This document shows positions 53,512-63,627 of a DNA stretch of 64,000 bases, piece after piece. Origin of the DNA: Cyanobacteriota bacterium. Its GTDB lineage: Bacteria; Acidobacteriota; Vicinamibacteria; Vicinamibacterales; UBA2999. Position 1 is the first letter of the stretch, and every line of letters begins with the position of its first letter. The translations under genes and the position numbers were made by a program. The notes under the pieces were generated by a model. That model ran no database searches and was not told where the DNA came from. It worked only from the letters and a program-made list of their open reading frames with translations. The stretch lies in contig JAIEMQ010000037.1 of assembly GCA_019752015.1 (NCBI GenBank), positions 62,001 through 126,000 of the forward strand, written 5' to 3'.

Positions 53512-56147
53512 TGATCGACTTCAACGACTTCGCGCAGCAACCAATCGTCGAAGCGCTGGCCTGGACGCTCCTCCACTTCGTATGGCAGGGCGCGGTGCTC
53601 GGCTTCGTGGCGTTCGTCCTGCTGCGCCTGGCGCGGCCCGAGCGCGCGTCGACGCGATATGCCATCGGCGTCGTGACGCTCGGATTGATGCTGATGACAT
53701 GCGTCAGCACGTTCGCGGTCCTGATGCGGACCGCGCCGGCGGCAACCGAGAGCGGGTTCACGATCTTCCCCATCTCGGCGCCTGGCCCACACCAGCTGGC
53801 GTCGGTCGATGAAACCATCAACGAAGTGACGCGCGCCGGAGCGTCGCAGTCGATCGAGCGCACGTCGCCGTCGATCCTGTCCACGTGGCGGCCGGCTCCG
53901 CTCGGCGAGACCGCGTCGTTCGTGCTGGTCCTGGCCTGGGGCATCGGCGTGCTGGCGCTGTCGCTGCGCCTGCTCGGCGGCTGGATCGTCACGCGCAGCC
54001 TGACGCGCCACGCGATTTCCACGGTGTCGCCGGCGATCATGTTGGCCGCGGCGGCAATCGCCGAGCGATTGCGTCTGCGTCGCGCCGTCGCCATCGTCGA
54101 GTCGGGAGCGGTCGCGGTGCCGACGCTCGTCGGCTGGGTGAAGCCGGTGGTACTGCTGCCGGCCGCAGCGTTGTCGGGACTCTCGCCCGAACAGCTCCAG
54201 GCAATCCTTGCGCACGAGCTCGCACATGTCCGGCGGCACGACTACCTCGTCAACCTGATGCAGTCGATGATCGAGACGCTGCTCTTCTATCACCCGGCCA
54301 CGTGGTGGGTGTCGGCACAGGTCCGCGCCGAGCGCGAACACTGTTGCGATGATCTCGCGGTCGAAGTGTGCGGCGATCGGCTCGTGTATGTGACGGCGCT
54401 GGCCGAGCTGACGACGATTACGAGTCATCGCGCCTTTGCGCTGGCGGCGACCGATGGCTCGCTGGTCCGCCGCGTGCAGCGCATCCTCGGCCGCCCGCGC
54501 TCGATGAACGAGCCCGCGCCGGCGTGGGCGCTGCTCGTGCTGTTCGTGTTGCTGGTCGGCGGCGCCGGAACGTTCCGTTCGGCGTCGGCCGAAGCGGCGG
54601 TGACCGAAGAGGCGGTCACGCCGAAATCAATCGTGACGATCAATACCGCGCCGGCCATCGGAGCATCGACGGTCCCGGCAGCACCGGTTGCGTCGACGAA
54701 GCCGCTCGAAGCAAAGTCGTTCTTCAGCGCGCAGTGGTTCCAGGCCTGGTTTGATCAAGCGCCGCCGCCACCGCCTGCGCCGCCCGAAGCGCCCGCTGCG
54801 CCGGAGCTGGCTTCCTTTGCGCCTCCGCCTCCCGCGCCTCCGGCGCCGCCCATGCCGTCCACGCCGCCCGCGCCCCCGGCGCCGCCGGCGCAGGAAATTG
54901 GCACGCGCGGCGGCAGCGGCAACATGTCGTGGAGCGACGGCGACGAGCGGATCAGCGTCAAGTGGAACGGCGCGTTCCGGCTTTCGGATGACGAGAAAGA
55001 CATCTCGTGGATGGAGGACGGCGCGACGCTGACGATCGCCGACGGCGTCATCTTCAGGTCGCAGGTCGTGCTGCGCGGCGTCGACGGCCGCATCGAGCGC
55101 ACCTTTTCGAAGAACGGCACGCGCCGCGACTACGAGCCTGAAGGCCGTCTATTCCTCGCCGCGGCGATCGACAAGCTGATCACGCGCAGCGGGATGTTCG
55201 CGAAGGAGCGCGTCGCGAAGTACTTGAAACAGGGCGGCCCGGACGCGGTGATGGCCCAGATTGCCAGGCTCGGCGATTCGTCATACACGCATCGCATCTA
55301 TTACACCGAGCTGGCGCGCCAGGCGGAGCTCTCGGACTCGCTGCTGTCGCGGATCCTGCAGCGCGTCACGACCGAGATCACGTCGAACTACGACAAGGCA
55401 ACGCTGTTCACGACGATCCTCAAGCAGCCGTCGATCAACGACGCGCATCGCGCGCAGATCGCGCGCGCGGCGAAGACGATCAGCAGCAACTACGACAAGC
55501 GCCGCACCCTGACCGCGGTCATGGAAGTGACGCCGTTGACGTCGAGCGTCGCCGCCGCGGTGCTCGACGCCGCCGGCACCATCGACTCCAACTACGATCG
55601 CGCGCAGGTCCTGACCGAAGTGGTCGAGCGCGGTGGTGTCACCGCCGCCAATGCCGGCACCTTCACCGCGCTCGTGCAGTCGATGAGCTCGTCGTACGAC
55701 AAGCGCCGCGTGTTCACCGCGCTGGCGGCCAGCGTCAACGTGGCCAAGGAAGCGCTCGGCGAAGCGATCAAGGCGACCTCGAGCATCAGCAGCTCGTACG
55801 ATCAATCGGAAACGCTGATCAAGTTGATCGGCAAGGGCGGCCTGACCGACAACTCGGCCGACGCGTTCTTCCAGTCGGCGTCGCAGATCTCGTCACCGCA
55901 CGATCTCTCCCGCACGCTTCGCACCGTCGTCGATCAGCCGTCGGTGAGCCCGCGGCTTCTCGAAGGCGTCCTGCGGACCGCGATGAAGATCAGCAGCAGC
56001 CACGATCGCGCCAACCTGCTCGAGGCCGTTGCGTCACGCCACAAAGTGACGGGAGCCTCGCGCCAGTTGTATGTCGACGCGACGACGGGAATGGGATCGT
56101 TCGACGGCAATCGCGCGCTGGCGGCGCTGGTGCGCGCGGAGCGCTAA
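53511..56147 (+). CDS. BlaR1/M56-type metallopeptidase with long repeat-bearing C-terminus
   Basis: 878 residues. N-terminal membrane helices (about 1-330) enclose the M56 peptidase motif AHELAHVRRHDYLVNLM and the downstream HPATWWVSAQVRAEREHCCDD. After a last membrane helix (about 340-360) comes a Pro/Ala-rich linker (PPPPPAPPEAP repeats, about 420-465). From about residue 623 there are eight copies of a roughly 34-residue repeat centred on I-S-S-x-Y-D (SNYDKATLFTTIL, SSYDKRRVFTAL and so on), which replace the penicillin-binding sensor domain of true BlaR1. The protein is likely the transmembrane sensor that inactivates BlaI. Confidence 0.9.
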   Translation: MIDFNDFAQQPIVEALAWTLLHFVWQGAVLGFVAFVLLRLARPERASTRYAIGVVTLGLMLMTCVSTFAVLMRTAPAATESGFTIFPISAPGPHQLASVDETINEVTRAGASQSIERTSPSILSTWRPAPLGETASFVLVLAWGIGVLALSLRLLGGWIVTRSLTRHAISTVSPAIMLAAAAIAERLRLRRAVAIVESGAVAVPTLVGWVKPVVLLPAAALSGLSPEQLQAILAHELAHVRRHDYLVNLMQSMIETLLFYHPATWWVSAQVRAEREHCCDDLAVEVCGDRLVYVTALAELTTITSHRAFALAATDGSLVRRVQRILGRPRSMNEPAPAWALLVLFVLLVGGAGTFRSASAEAAVTEEAVTPKSIVTINTAPAIGASTVPAAPVASTKPLEAKSFFSAQWFQAWFDQAPPPPPAPPEAPAAPELASFAPPPPAPPAPPMPSTPPAPPAPPAQEIGTRGGSGNMSWSDGDERISVKWNGAFRLSDDEKDISWMEDGATLTIADGVIFRSQVVLRGVDGRIERTFSKNGTRRDYEPEGRLFLAAAIDKLITRSGMFAKERVAKYLKQGGPDAVMAQIARLGDSSYTHRIYYTELARQAELSDSLLSRILQRVTTEITSNYDKATLFTTILKQPSINDAHRAQIARAAKTISSNYDKRRTLTAVMEVTPLTSSVAAAVLDAAGTIDSNYDRAQVLTEVVERGGVTAANAGTFTALVQSMSSSYDKRRVFTALAASVNVAKEALGEAIKATSSISSSYDQSETLIKLIGKGGLTDNSADAFFQSASQISSPHDLSRTLRTVVDQPSVSPRLLEGVLRTAMKISSSHDRANLLEAVASRHKVTGASRQLYVDATTGMGSFDGNRALAALVRAER

Positions 56148-57679
56148 CGCGCGCGCAGCTTGAATCGCTGCAGCTTGCCGGTGGCGGTCTTCGGCAGCTC
56201 GGGAACGAACTCGACGCCGCGGGGCCGCTTGTATTCGGCGAGCCGTTCCCGCACGAACGTCTGCAGCGCGGTCGCCAGCTCCGGTGAGCCGGTGACCTGC
56301 TGCTTCAACACCACGTAGGCAAACGGCTTGGCGAGGCCGTCGCCGTCCTCGCGCCCAATCACGGCGCACTCCTGCACCGCTTCGTGATCGATCAGCACGC
56401 TCTCAATCTCGATCGGGCTCACCCAGATGCCGCCGGCCTTCAACATGTCGTCGCTGCGGCCGCCGTACCAGTAATAGCCGTCGGCGTCGCAGTAATACTT
56501 GTCGCCGGTACGAATCCACTCACCCTGGATCGTCTGCTTCGTCTTGTCGTGCTGGTTCCAGTAGTACGCGCACGTTGAATCGCCCTTGATCAGCAGGTTG
56601 CCCAACTCCCCGGCCGGCACGGGCTGATCGTGCTCATCGACGATGCGTGCTTCGTAGCCGGGCACGGGCTGGCCGCTCGATCCCGGCCGCACGCGCCCCG
56701 GATAGTTGGCGATGAACATGTGCAGGCACTCGGTCGAGCCGATCGCATCGAGAATCTCCACGCCGAAGCGCTGCCTGAAACGGCGGAACAATGATTCGGG
56801 CAGCGCCTCGCCGGCGGAGACGGCATGACGAACGCTCGACAGGTCGAAATTCCCTTCGTGAGCGAGCAGCATGCCGAAATTCGTCGGCACGCTGAAGAAC
56901 AGCGTCGGCTTGTGGCGCGCGATCATTTCGTAGACGCGCGGTGCCGTCGGCGCATCCGGGAGCAGGATCGAGGTCGCGCCGACCGCGAACGGCATGTACA
57001 ACGCGTTGCCGAGGCCATATGCGAAGAACAACTTGGCGGCGCTGAAGCAGCGATCCGGCTCGCGCATGCCGAGCACGCCCTTCGCGTACGACTCGGCGCA
57101 CACGAACATGTCGTGCTGCAGGTGCACGCACCCCTTGGGGCTGCCGGTGCTGCCCGATGAATACAGCCAGAACGCCATCGCGTCGCGATGCGTCGGCTCC
57201 GGCTCCAGCGTGGCGGACGAGTCAGCGAGCATGGCGTCGAAGCCGATCGAGCCAGGGCGGGAGTTTCCGACGACGATCACGTGCTCGAGGCGAGGGACTT
57301 TCGCCCGATCGATCGCGTCGAACTCGCGCAGCAGCGCTTCGCTGATCACGAGGACGCGTGCGCCGCTGTCGCCGAGCGCGTGCGTATAATCTTTGGCGCG
57401 CCATAACGTATTGAGCGGCACCGGCACGGCGCCGATCTTGATGGCGCCGAAGAAGCTGTAGGCAAACGCCGGAGTGTCCTGCAGGATCAGCGCGATGCGC
57501 TGCTCGGGCTGAATGCCGAGGCGCCTGAGCGCGTGGCCGAAGCGATTGACGCGCTCGGCGACCTGCCGGTAGGTGACGCGCTCGTCGCCGCACTCGATGG
57601 CGATGTTGCCGCCGCGCCCCTCGTCGACGTTGCGGTCGACGAAGTGCGTGGCGGCGTTGAAGGTCTCCGGCAAGCTCAC
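56144..57679 (-). CDS. Benzoate-CoA ligase-family enzyme
   Basis: 511 residues, adenylate-forming enzyme. Motifs are FWLYSSGSTGSPKGCVHLQ (phosphate-binding loop), SVPTNFGMLLAHEG, IGSTECLHMFIANYPG, GELGNLLIKGDSTCAYYWN, WIRTGDKYYCDADGYYWYGG and the C-terminal lysine loop ELPKTATGKLQRFKL. The sequence around NAATHFVDRNVDEGRG and SAAKLFFAYGLGNALYMPF fits the benzoate-CoA ligase branch. It would activate an aromatic or related acid to the CoA thioester. The start is GTG 57679. No ring-reduction or beta-oxidation partners are in the window. Confidence 0.9.
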   Translation of the reverse strand: MSLPETFNAATHFVDRNVDEGRGGNIAIECGDERVTYRQVAERVNRFGHALRRLGIQPEQRIALILQDTPAFAYSFFGAIKIGAVPVPLNTLWRAKDYTHALGDSGARVLVISEALLREFDAIDRAKVPRLEHVIVVGNSRPGSIGFDAMLADSSATLEPEPTHRDAMAFWLYSSGSTGSPKGCVHLQHDMFVCAESYAKGVLGMREPDRCFSAAKLFFAYGLGNALYMPFAVGATSILLPDAPTAPRVYEMIARHKPTLFFSVPTNFGMLLAHEGNFDLSSVRHAVSAGEALPESLFRRFRQRFGVEILDAIGSTECLHMFIANYPGRVRPGSSGQPVPGYEARIVDEHDQPVPAGELGNLLIKGDSTCAYYWNQHDKTKQTIQGEWIRTGDKYYCDADGYYWYGGRSDDMLKAGGIWVSPIEIESVLIDHEAVQECAVIGREDGDGLAKPFAYVVLKQQVTGSPELATALQTFVRERLAEYKRPRGVEFVPELPKTATGKLQRFKLRAR

Positions 57680-57696
57680 GCCGGAATTCTACAGTG

Positions 57697-58563
57697 CTAC
57701 CAGGGCGGCAGCGTCTGGTACAGGTATTCGACCAGATACGCGTCCTTGGCGGCGAGCAGTTCGGACGCGTTGCCCTGGAAAATGATCGCGCCCTCGTGGA
57801 GCACCATGAACGCCACGCCGTTGACCTTCGCGGCGTCTTCCTTGATCACTTCGACCGTGCCGTCCGTCTGGATCGCGCGATGTTCGGCGATGTAGAAGGC
57901 GTCGCGAATCTGGTGCGTGACGACGAAGGTGGTGACGTCCTCGAGATCGCGCAGCTTCACGATCTCGTGGTCGATGGTCGTGGCGATCAGCGGATCGAGG
58001 CCGGTGATCGGATCGTCGAACAGCAGCAGCTGCGGCTTCGACGCCATCGCGCGCGCAATGCCGACGCGGCGGCGCTGGCCGCCGGAGAGCGAGGCCGGCA
58101 TGCGATCGGCGAAGTCGCGGAGACCGACGAAGCCAAGCACCTCGTCGACGCGCGCGTCGATCTGCTGGTCCGTCAGATCGCGCTCCTCGGTGAGGCGGAA
58201 GGCCACGTTCTGCGCCACCGTCAGCGAGTCGAACAACGCGTTTTCCTGGAACACCATGCCGATGTCGGCACGCATCTGCAGCAGCTCGAGCTCCGGCATC
58301 TGATCGACGCGCATGCCGTTGACGAGGATCGCGCCCTCGTCCGGGCGCAACAGGCCGAGAGTCAGCTTGAGGATCACCGACTTGCCGGCGCCGCTGGCGC
58401 CGAACAGCAGCCGCATCTCGCCTTTCGGCACCGCGAAGCTGAGATCGCGCAGCACGACGTGATCGTCGAAGGCCAGCGAGACGTGCTCGAAGACGATCGC
58501 GTTCAGATCCTGCGGCTGTCGTACGCCCAGTGGAGCACGGCCTGACGTTGTCGTTTGCGGCAT
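57697..58563 (-). CDS. MlaF-type ABC transporter ATP-binding protein
   Basis: 288 residues. Walker A LLFGASGAGKSVILK, signature MPASLSGGQRRRVGIARA, Walker B LLLFDDPITGLDP, switch VVTHQ. The order GEMRLLFGASGAGKS and MRADIGMVFQENALFDSL fits the MlaF/Ttg2A phospholipid-transport ATPases. The residue after the Walker B Asp is Asp instead of the usual catalytic Glu. No MlaE/MlaD gene is adjacent. ATG 58563 is the first plausible start, though it overlaps the preceding gene by 61 bases. Confidence 0.86.
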   Translation of the reverse strand: MPQTTTSGRAPLGVRQPQDLNAIVFEHVSLAFDDHVVLRDLSFAVPKGEMRLLFGASGAGKSVILKLTLGLLRPDEGAILVNGMRVDQMPELELLQMRADIGMVFQENALFDSLTVAQNVAFRLTEERDLTDQQIDARVDEVLGFVGLRDFADRMPASLSGGQRRRVGIARAMASKPQLLLFDDPITGLDPLIATTIDHEIVKLRDLEDVTTFVVTHQIRDAFYIAEHRAIQTDGTVEVIKEDAAKVNGVAFMVLHEGAIIFQGNASELLAAKDAYLVEYLYQTLPPW

Positions 58564-59015
58564 TCGAGATCGCCCGGTTCGCAGTGCTTCCTGATCGCCG
58601 CCACGTGGCGCGCGATCGCCCGCCACCGCCGGATCTGCCGCCGATCGTCGGCGGTGCGGCGGCCCATGTAATACCGACAGTACCACTGGAACCAGCCGCG
58701 CGGATCCTGCGGCCGGATCCAGCCGCTCATTTTCCATGTCGCCAGGGACTGCGACGCATTGACGCCAAAGCAATTGAGCTTCGCCTGGCGCCGGCCGGTG
58801 GCCAGCCTCGCCTTCGTAAACCAATCCGCCGGAAATTCCTCACCGCAATCGGTCAGATACCTGCCGCCGAACACGCCGAGTCGAAGCATTTGTTTCGGCG
58901 TCAACTGCGGAGTGAATTCCGGCGCGAAGTTCTTTCCGGCCGGCTCGGTGAGGTAATAGGTGTAGCCCCGCTGCATGCGGTCGTTGACGACCACTTTTCT
59001 TCGCTCGCCCGGCAC
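58503..59015 (-). CDS. Conserved hypothetical protein
   Basis: About 170 residues from GTG 59015. I do not recognise a named family, but the dense aromatic/charged pattern (YTYYLTEPAGKNFAPEFTPQ, MLRLGVFGGRYLTDCGEEFP, SGWIRPQDPRGWFQWYCRYY, KHCEPGDLECRKRQRQAVLH) looks like a strongly conserved cytoplasmic domain that I believe also occurs in other phyla. GTG 59015 lies just after the histidine kinase stop at 59030. Its 3' end overlaps the ABC gene start by 61 bases, a large overlap that suggests one of the two starts is further in. Confidence 0.68.
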   Translation of the reverse strand: MPGERRKVVVNDRMQRGYTYYLTEPAGKNFAPEFTPQLTPKQMLRLGVFGGRYLTDCGEEFPADWFTKARLATGRRQAKLNCFGVNASQSLATWKMSGWIRPQDPRGWFQWYCRYYMGRRTADDRRQIRRWRAIARHVAAIRKHCEPGDLECRKRQRQAVLHWAYDSRRI

Positions 59016-59029
59016 GTCGAGAATCGATC

Positions 59030-60435
<1,406 letters not shown>

Positions 60436-60528
60436 CGGGATTATCGCTAAATGAAGCTCGACCGATTGGCGGATTACCCAAGCGCGGCCATGAAAGCATC
60501 GCGGACGGGGAAAGCTGCCCGCGCCCTA

Positions 60529-61764
60529 TCAGGTCGAGTCGGTCGACATCTGGGGCCAGTCGGGCGATGAGTGGCGATCCCGGCGCAAAGGCTGACGCGC
60601 GCCGTAGGTGAGCGTGCGCCACAGCCACTCGAGCGGCCCGAAGCGGAATCGCTCGAGCCAGAGCGGCGCCGCGATCAGGAAGACGATCCACACCGCCAGC
60701 GTCACCGCGATCTGTCCCGGCCTCGACACGTACATGAAATAGCCGAGGCCGTGGCCGTAGAAGACGAACGTGCAGATCAGCGAGGTCATGATGTAGCACG
60801 TGAACGCGGTGCGGCCCACCGCGATCAGCCGCGACGTCAGCGCCGTCAACGCGCCGCTCTTCCAGATCGAAATCCACAGGCCGACCCATCCGGCCGCAAC
60901 GAGCAGGCTCGCCCAGTAATTGAACTGTCCCGCGAGGAAGAAGGAATAAAACGTCTCCCACGCGTGCGCGTCCATTTGCCACACGCCGAACGCGATGATC
61001 GGCACGCCGAGACCAAAGCCGGCGATCGCCAGGCGCCGGTAAAAGCCGATCGACTTTTCACCGGTGGCGATCGCCCACTTCACGAGCGCCATGCCGATCA
61101 GCATGTTGCCGCCGGCGCGCCAGATTCCCCACAGCGGGATCTCCGTCGTCTGGAACTCGAATGCGCGCGCCGTCCGCTCCGACAAGTGCGTCAGGAAGCC
61201 GCCCTGGAAGGCGGCAGTCTCTTCGGCGATTCGCGCCGCCGTCGGGGCCCAGAAGTCCTGGCAGTCCAGCATCACCTCGGCCGGCCCTTTCGGAATGAAA
61301 ATGCCGGCGGCAACCATCAGCGAGGATCCGATCGCGAGCATCAGCAGGCCAAGCCCGAGCAGGACCAGCGGCCGCAGCTTGCGCAACGGATATACAAGGG
61401 CGCCGCAGATTGAGTACAGCACCAGGATGTCGCCGTCCCAAATCAGGTAGGCGTGGATCAAGCCGAAAACGAGCAAGGCCAGCATGCGGCGATAGTGAAA
61501 CGCCGCCGCCTTCAATCCGCGATTGGCCGCACGCGACGTCATCAGGAAGACGCCGGCGCCGAACAGCCACGAGAAGATCGTCATGAACTTCTGATCGAAG
61601 AACAGGTGGCTGCCGAGCCAGACCGCGAAATCGACCGCGCCCTGATCGCCGAGCGCGGCCGGGTTGAAGTACGCCGCCATCGGCATCGCGAACGCCTGGA
61701 TGTTCATGACCAGGATGCCGAGCAGCGCGGCGCCGCGCAGCAGGTCCATGCTTTCGTAACGCAT
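60529..61764 (-). CDS. DUF418-family membrane protein
   Basis: 411 residues with about ten helices. The N-terminus RYESMDLLRGAALLGILVMNIQAF and the C-terminal RTAFTCYIMTSLICTFVFYGHGLG are characteristic of DUF418 (YeiB-like) proteins, relatives of the acyltransferase-type membrane family. Possible transfer of an acyl group to a surface sugar or lipid is inference. ATG 61764 is used, and its first base is shared with an ATG on the opposite strand. It is divergent from the gamma-glutamyltransferase gene. Confidence 0.88.
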   Translation of the reverse strand: MRYESMDLLRGAALLGILVMNIQAFAMPMAAYFNPAALGDQGAVDFAVWLGSHLFFDQKFMTIFSWLFGAGVFLMTSRAANRGLKAAAFHYRRMLALLVFGLIHAYLIWDGDILVLYSICGALVYPLRKLRPLVLLGLGLLMLAIGSSLMVAAGIFIPKGPAEVMLDCQDFWAPTAARIAEETAAFQGGFLTHLSERTARAFEFQTTEIPLWGIWRAGGNMLIGMALVKWAIATGEKSIGFYRRLAIAGFGLGVPIIAFGVWQMDAHAWETFYSFFLAGQFNYWASLLVAAGWVGLWISIWKSGALTALTSRLIAVGRTAFTCYIMTSLICTFVFYGHGLGYFMYVSRPGQIAVTLAVWIVFLIAAPLWLERFRFGPLEWLWRTLTYGARQPLRRDRHSSPDWPQMSTDST

Positions 61765-61811
61765 TGGCGGCCCAAATCTACTACTATCTGGGCGATCTTT
61801 CAGGAGGCCGC

Positions 61812-63626
61812 ATGCGTCACCTCATTCTCGGAGCCGCCCTCGTCGCCGCCCTGTTCACCGTCGTGGCCCAGGGCCAGTCGAAAAACCCGTTCGGCACGCC
61901 GTCGGCCGAGACCCCGCAACCGGGGTCGGCGATCAAGGCCGCGCCGGGATCGCGCGCGCAAGGCTGGCTCGATCAGGGCCGCTCCGAAGTGCTCGCGCGC
62001 CACGGCATGGTCGCCACGAGCGATCCGCTTGCCGCTGAAGCGGGCCTCGAGATCCTGAGACAAGGCGGCAACGCCATTGATGCGGCCGTCGCCACCGGCG
62101 CGGTGCTCGACGTCACCTCGCAGAACGACACCGGCATCGGCGGCGATCTGTTCGCGATTGTGTATTCCGCGAAGGACAAGCAGCTCTACGCGCTCAACTC
62201 AGGTGGATGGGCGCCAACGGGATGGACACCGGACTTCTTCACCGGCACGTTGAAGCAGACGCGCGTGCCGCAAAACGGCGTCAACTCCGCGACGGTGCCC
62301 GGCGCCATCGCCGGTTACGACGCGCTGCTGTCGCGCTTCGGCACGATGAAGTTCAGGGAAACCTTCGAGCGCGCCGCGCGCATTGCTGAAGAAGGCTGGG
62401 GGCTCGCCGAGCGCCGCCACAACGATCTGCGCAGCGCCGCCAACGGCCTCAAGAACGATCCGGATTCAAAGCAGGTCTTCCTCAACGGCGAGGAAGCATG
62501 GCCGCTCTACAGCGTGATCAACAATCCAGGCCTCGCCAAGGCGCTGCGCATTCTGCAGGCAAAGGGCAAGGACGGTTTCTACAAAGGCGAGATCGCCGAC
62601 GCGATCGTCGCGAAGGTCAAGTCCGGCAGCGGCGTCATGACGCTGAACGATCTGGCCGAGTTCACGCCGGAGTGGGTCGAGCCGGTGTCCACGAACTATC
62701 ACGGCTTCGACGTGTTCGAGCTGCCGCCGCCGGGCCAGGGCTTCGCCGCGCTCGAAATGCTCAACATCCTCGAAGTGTGCGTGCCGAAACTCGGGTTCAA
62801 CCTGTCGAGCCTTGGTCCATCGGATCCGATGTATTGGCACCTGATGGTCGAAGCGAAAAAGCTCGCCTACTCCGATCTGCTCGCGAAGAACGGCGATCCG
62901 AAATTCTCGAAGGTGCCGGTCGCGCAGCTGATCTCCAAGGAACACGCCGCCTCGCTGTGCGGTCGCATCGATCCAAACGTCGCCGGCAAGCCCGGCATCG
63001 CCGGCGGCACCGAAGGCGGCACGATCTACCTGACCACGGCGGATCGGTGGGGCAACATGGTGTCGCTGGTGCACAGCGTGTTCAGCGTCTACGGCAGCCG
63101 CGCCACCGTGCCCGGCTACGGATTCGTCCTGCACAATCGCGGCTCTGCCTTCTCGCTCGATCCGAAGAGCCCGAACATCGTCGCGCCGCGCAAGCGCCCC
63201 TTCCACAGCATCATCGCCGGCTTCGTGATGAAAGACGGCCAGCCTCTGATGACGTTCGGCAACATGGGCGGCAGCGTGCAGCCGGAAACGCACGCGCAGC
63301 ACATGGTCAACATGATCGATCACGGCATGAACGTGCAGATGACGACGGATGCGGCGCGGTTCACGCACAACCAGAACAACAACTCGTTGTCGCTCGAAGC
63401 GGCGCTCTTCAACCTGGTCGGCGCGGCGCTGAAGGCGAAGGGGCACGAGGTGCGGAGCGTCAACGGCGGCGCGGTCGGCGGCTACCAGGGCATTCTGTTC
63501 ACGCGCGATCCGCGATTGCCGTTGCCGGTCTTCGACGCGTCGTGGGCGCGCGAGGATCGACCGGTCAACGGCGTGTATCGCGGCGGCTCGGATCATCGCA
63601 AGGATGGGCAAGCCGTCGGCTGGTAG
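61812..63626 (+). CDS. Exported gamma-glutamyltransferase-family protein
   Basis: 604 residues. A strong ribosome-binding site (caggaggc) precedes ATG 61812 and a signal peptide follows (HLILGAALVAALFTVVAQG). The body has the Ntn-hydrolase family start ARHGMVATSDPLAAEAGLEIL and NAIDAAVATGAVLDV, a processing-site block GGTEGGTIYLTTADRWGNMV (the first Thr of GGTIYLT would be the nucleophile) and FGNMGGSVQPETHAQHMVN. It would process itself into two subunits in the periplasm and hydrolyse or transfer gamma-glutamyl groups. An in-frame upstream ATG (61764) is less likely. Confidence 0.9.
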   Translation: MRHLILGAALVAALFTVVAQGQSKNPFGTPSAETPQPGSAIKAAPGSRAQGWLDQGRSEVLARHGMVATSDPLAAEAGLEILRQGGNAIDAAVATGAVLDVTSQNDTGIGGDLFAIVYSAKDKQLYALNSGGWAPTGWTPDFFTGTLKQTRVPQNGVNSATVPGAIAGYDALLSRFGTMKFRETFERAARIAEEGWGLAERRHNDLRSAANGLKNDPDSKQVFLNGEEAWPLYSVINNPGLAKALRILQAKGKDGFYKGEIADAIVAKVKSGSGVMTLNDLAEFTPEWVEPVSTNYHGFDVFELPPPGQGFAALEMLNILEVCVPKLGFNLSSLGPSDPMYWHLMVEAKKLAYSDLLAKNGDPKFSKVPVAQLISKEHAASLCGRIDPNVAGKPGIAGGTEGGTIYLTTADRWGNMVSLVHSVFSVYGSRATVPGYGFVLHNRGSAFSLDPKSPNIVAPRKRPFHSIIAGFVMKDGQPLMTFGNMGGSVQPETHAQHMVNMIDHGMNVQMTTDAARFTHNQNNNSLSLEAALFNLVGAALKAKGHEVRSVNGGAVGGYQGILFTRDPRLPLPVFDASWAREDRPVNGVYRGGSDHRKDGQAVGW

Positions 63627-63627
63627 G

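Noticed and set aside
53128-56147. Beta-lactam resistance operon
   Set aside because: There is a BlaI/M56 pair but no beta-lactamase or penicillin-binding sensor domain; the signal is probably different.
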